From Clostridia bacterium (GTDB lineage: Bacteria; Bacillota; Clostridia; Christensenellales; Aristaeellaceae), in the NCBI GenBank assembly GCA_017434775.1, contig JAFSGG010000042.1, positions 124,837 to 176,254 on the forward strand: a DNA stretch of 51,418 nucleotides, in the 5' to 3' direction. Position numbers and translations under genes: made by a program. Under the pieces are notes generated by a model. That model ran no database searches, was not told where the DNA came from, and saw only the letters and a list, made by a program, of their open reading frames with translations. Each line of letters starts with the position of its first letter. Position 1 is the stretch's first letter. Of the stretch, positions 51,034-51,418 are shown piece by piece.

Positions 51034-51418
51034 ATGGCATACTATCAGGATTTCACCAAGAAAAAAATGACCAAAAAGGATCATTTGCGCCAGGATAGCA
51101 CCTGGGAAGAAGAAGGCACCCGCTACAAACGTGCCAATCGCGATCATACCGAAAAGCAGAACGATCGTTTCTCTTCCAACGGCAAAAAATTCGACAACAA
51201 AAAATTCGACAACAAAAAGCCTTCCAATCCCCGGAATGATTTCCATCCGGCCCCTGTAAAGCCCTCCCGTCCTGCTCCTGCAAAACCCGCCCGTCCCGTA
51301 TTTGAAGAAAAAGACGAGGCTTTCCTGCCGCCGGAAAACCTGCTTTCCGGCCGCAATCCCATCCGTGAAGCCATCCGGAACGGCCGTGATATCGAAAAGC
51401 TGCTGGTGGCCAAGGGAG
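51034..51418 (+). CDS. rlmB: RlmB-type (TrmH/SpoU family) 23S rRNA 2'-O-methyltransferase, 3' end cut by window
   Basis: 128 residues are visible before the window ends. The first 100 are a basic, low-complexity extension with a direct repeat KKFDNKKFDNKK and Pro/Ala/Lys-rich stretches. The start of the SpoU substrate-binding domain follows, LLSGRNPIREAIRNGRDIEKLLVAKG, typical of RlmB. The methylase domain lies beyond the window. AAAGGAAA precedes ATG 51034. It follows mrnC and thyX, where rlmB is normally found in Bacillota, which supports the call. The long basic tail is longer than in many relatives. Confidence 0.85.
   Translation, partial: MAYYQDFTKKKMTKKDHLRQDSTWEEEGTRYKRANRDHTEKQNDRFSSNGKKFDNKKFDNKKPSNPRNDFHPAPVKPSRPAPAKPARPVFEEKDEAFLPPENLLSGRNPIREAIRNGRDIEKLLVAKG

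Noticed and set aside
1-51418. CRISPR arrays, insertion sequences, prophage genes, rRNA genes, replication origin
   Set aside because: I looked for spaced direct repeats, transposase or integrase motifs, rRNA-like blocks and DnaA-box clusters and saw none. The only exact short tandem repeat noted is the FDNKK pair in rlmB.

Overview
The window looks like a chromosomal segment of an anaerobic, plant-polysaccharide-using Bacillota (Clostridia-like) bacterium. Signs of this are strong AGGAGG ribosome sites with some GTG/TTG starts, perfect TTGACA-17-TATAAT promoters, LplB/LplC-type sugar permeases, a ZTP riboswitch on a purine operon, ThyX instead of ThyA, an L-serine dehydratase split into alpha and beta subunits, and the mrnC-thyX-rlmB order. 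I cannot name the genus. No phage, insertion sequence, CRISPR array or rRNA was seen.

Region 1 (1-9.5 kb and 14.5-19.7 kb) is a carbohydrate block. It holds the 3' part of a GH94 phosphorylase, a lacI-permease-permease-GH31 alpha-xylosidase operon, a GH10 xylanase with a CE2-type esterase, a divergent second CE2-type esterase, and a GH9 enzyme. None of the complete hydrolases has a signal peptide, so they probably finish degradation of imported oligosaccharides (xyloglucan, acetyl-xylan, cellodextrin) in the cytoplasm. LacI-type operators precede both lacI and the divergent esterase pair, suggesting a shared regulon. Both permeases carry extra N-terminal domains. In the second, this domain resembles the Wzz chain-length determinant of polysaccharide export, and no substrate-binding protein gene is present. 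Also here are a YitT-family membrane protein and a tRNA-Leu(CAA).

Region 2 (9.5-14.4 kb and 19.8-20.9 kb) holds assorted genes: a D-lactate dehydrogenase-like protein with a cysteine-rich tail, an M18 aminopeptidase, a DUF368 (PopT-type) membrane protein, an AraC-aminoglycoside-phosphotransferase fusion, a PHP-domain protein and a small two-helix membrane protein.

Region 3 (20.9-36.1 kb, minus strand) is an eleven-gene purine operon read from a consensus promoter through a ZTP riboswitch: purE, purF, purM, purN, purO, purB, stand-alone AICAR transformylase, glyA, purD, purL (with fused glutaminase) and fhs. GlyA and Fhs feed folate one-carbon units to the two formyltransferases, and the riboswitch senses the intermediate that builds up when those units are short. 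PurF lacks the usual N-terminal cysteine. purC and purK are not in the window.

Region 4 (36.1-38.5 kb, minus strand) is sdaAB-sdaAA-exoA.

Region 5 (38.5-46.8 kb, plus strand) is a complete shikimate to prephenate operon: aroF, tyrA, aroB, aroA, aroC, pheA, an aroE-aroK fusion and aroQ. It is preceded by an 18-residue Phe/Tyr-rich leader peptide with clear antiterminator and terminator structures, so it appears to be controlled by ribosome-mediated attenuation.

Region 6 (46.8 kb to the end) holds a CapA-family secreted protein and an RluA-family pseudouridine synthase on the minus strand, then an AraC regulator, mrnC, thyX and the start of rlmB on the plus strand.
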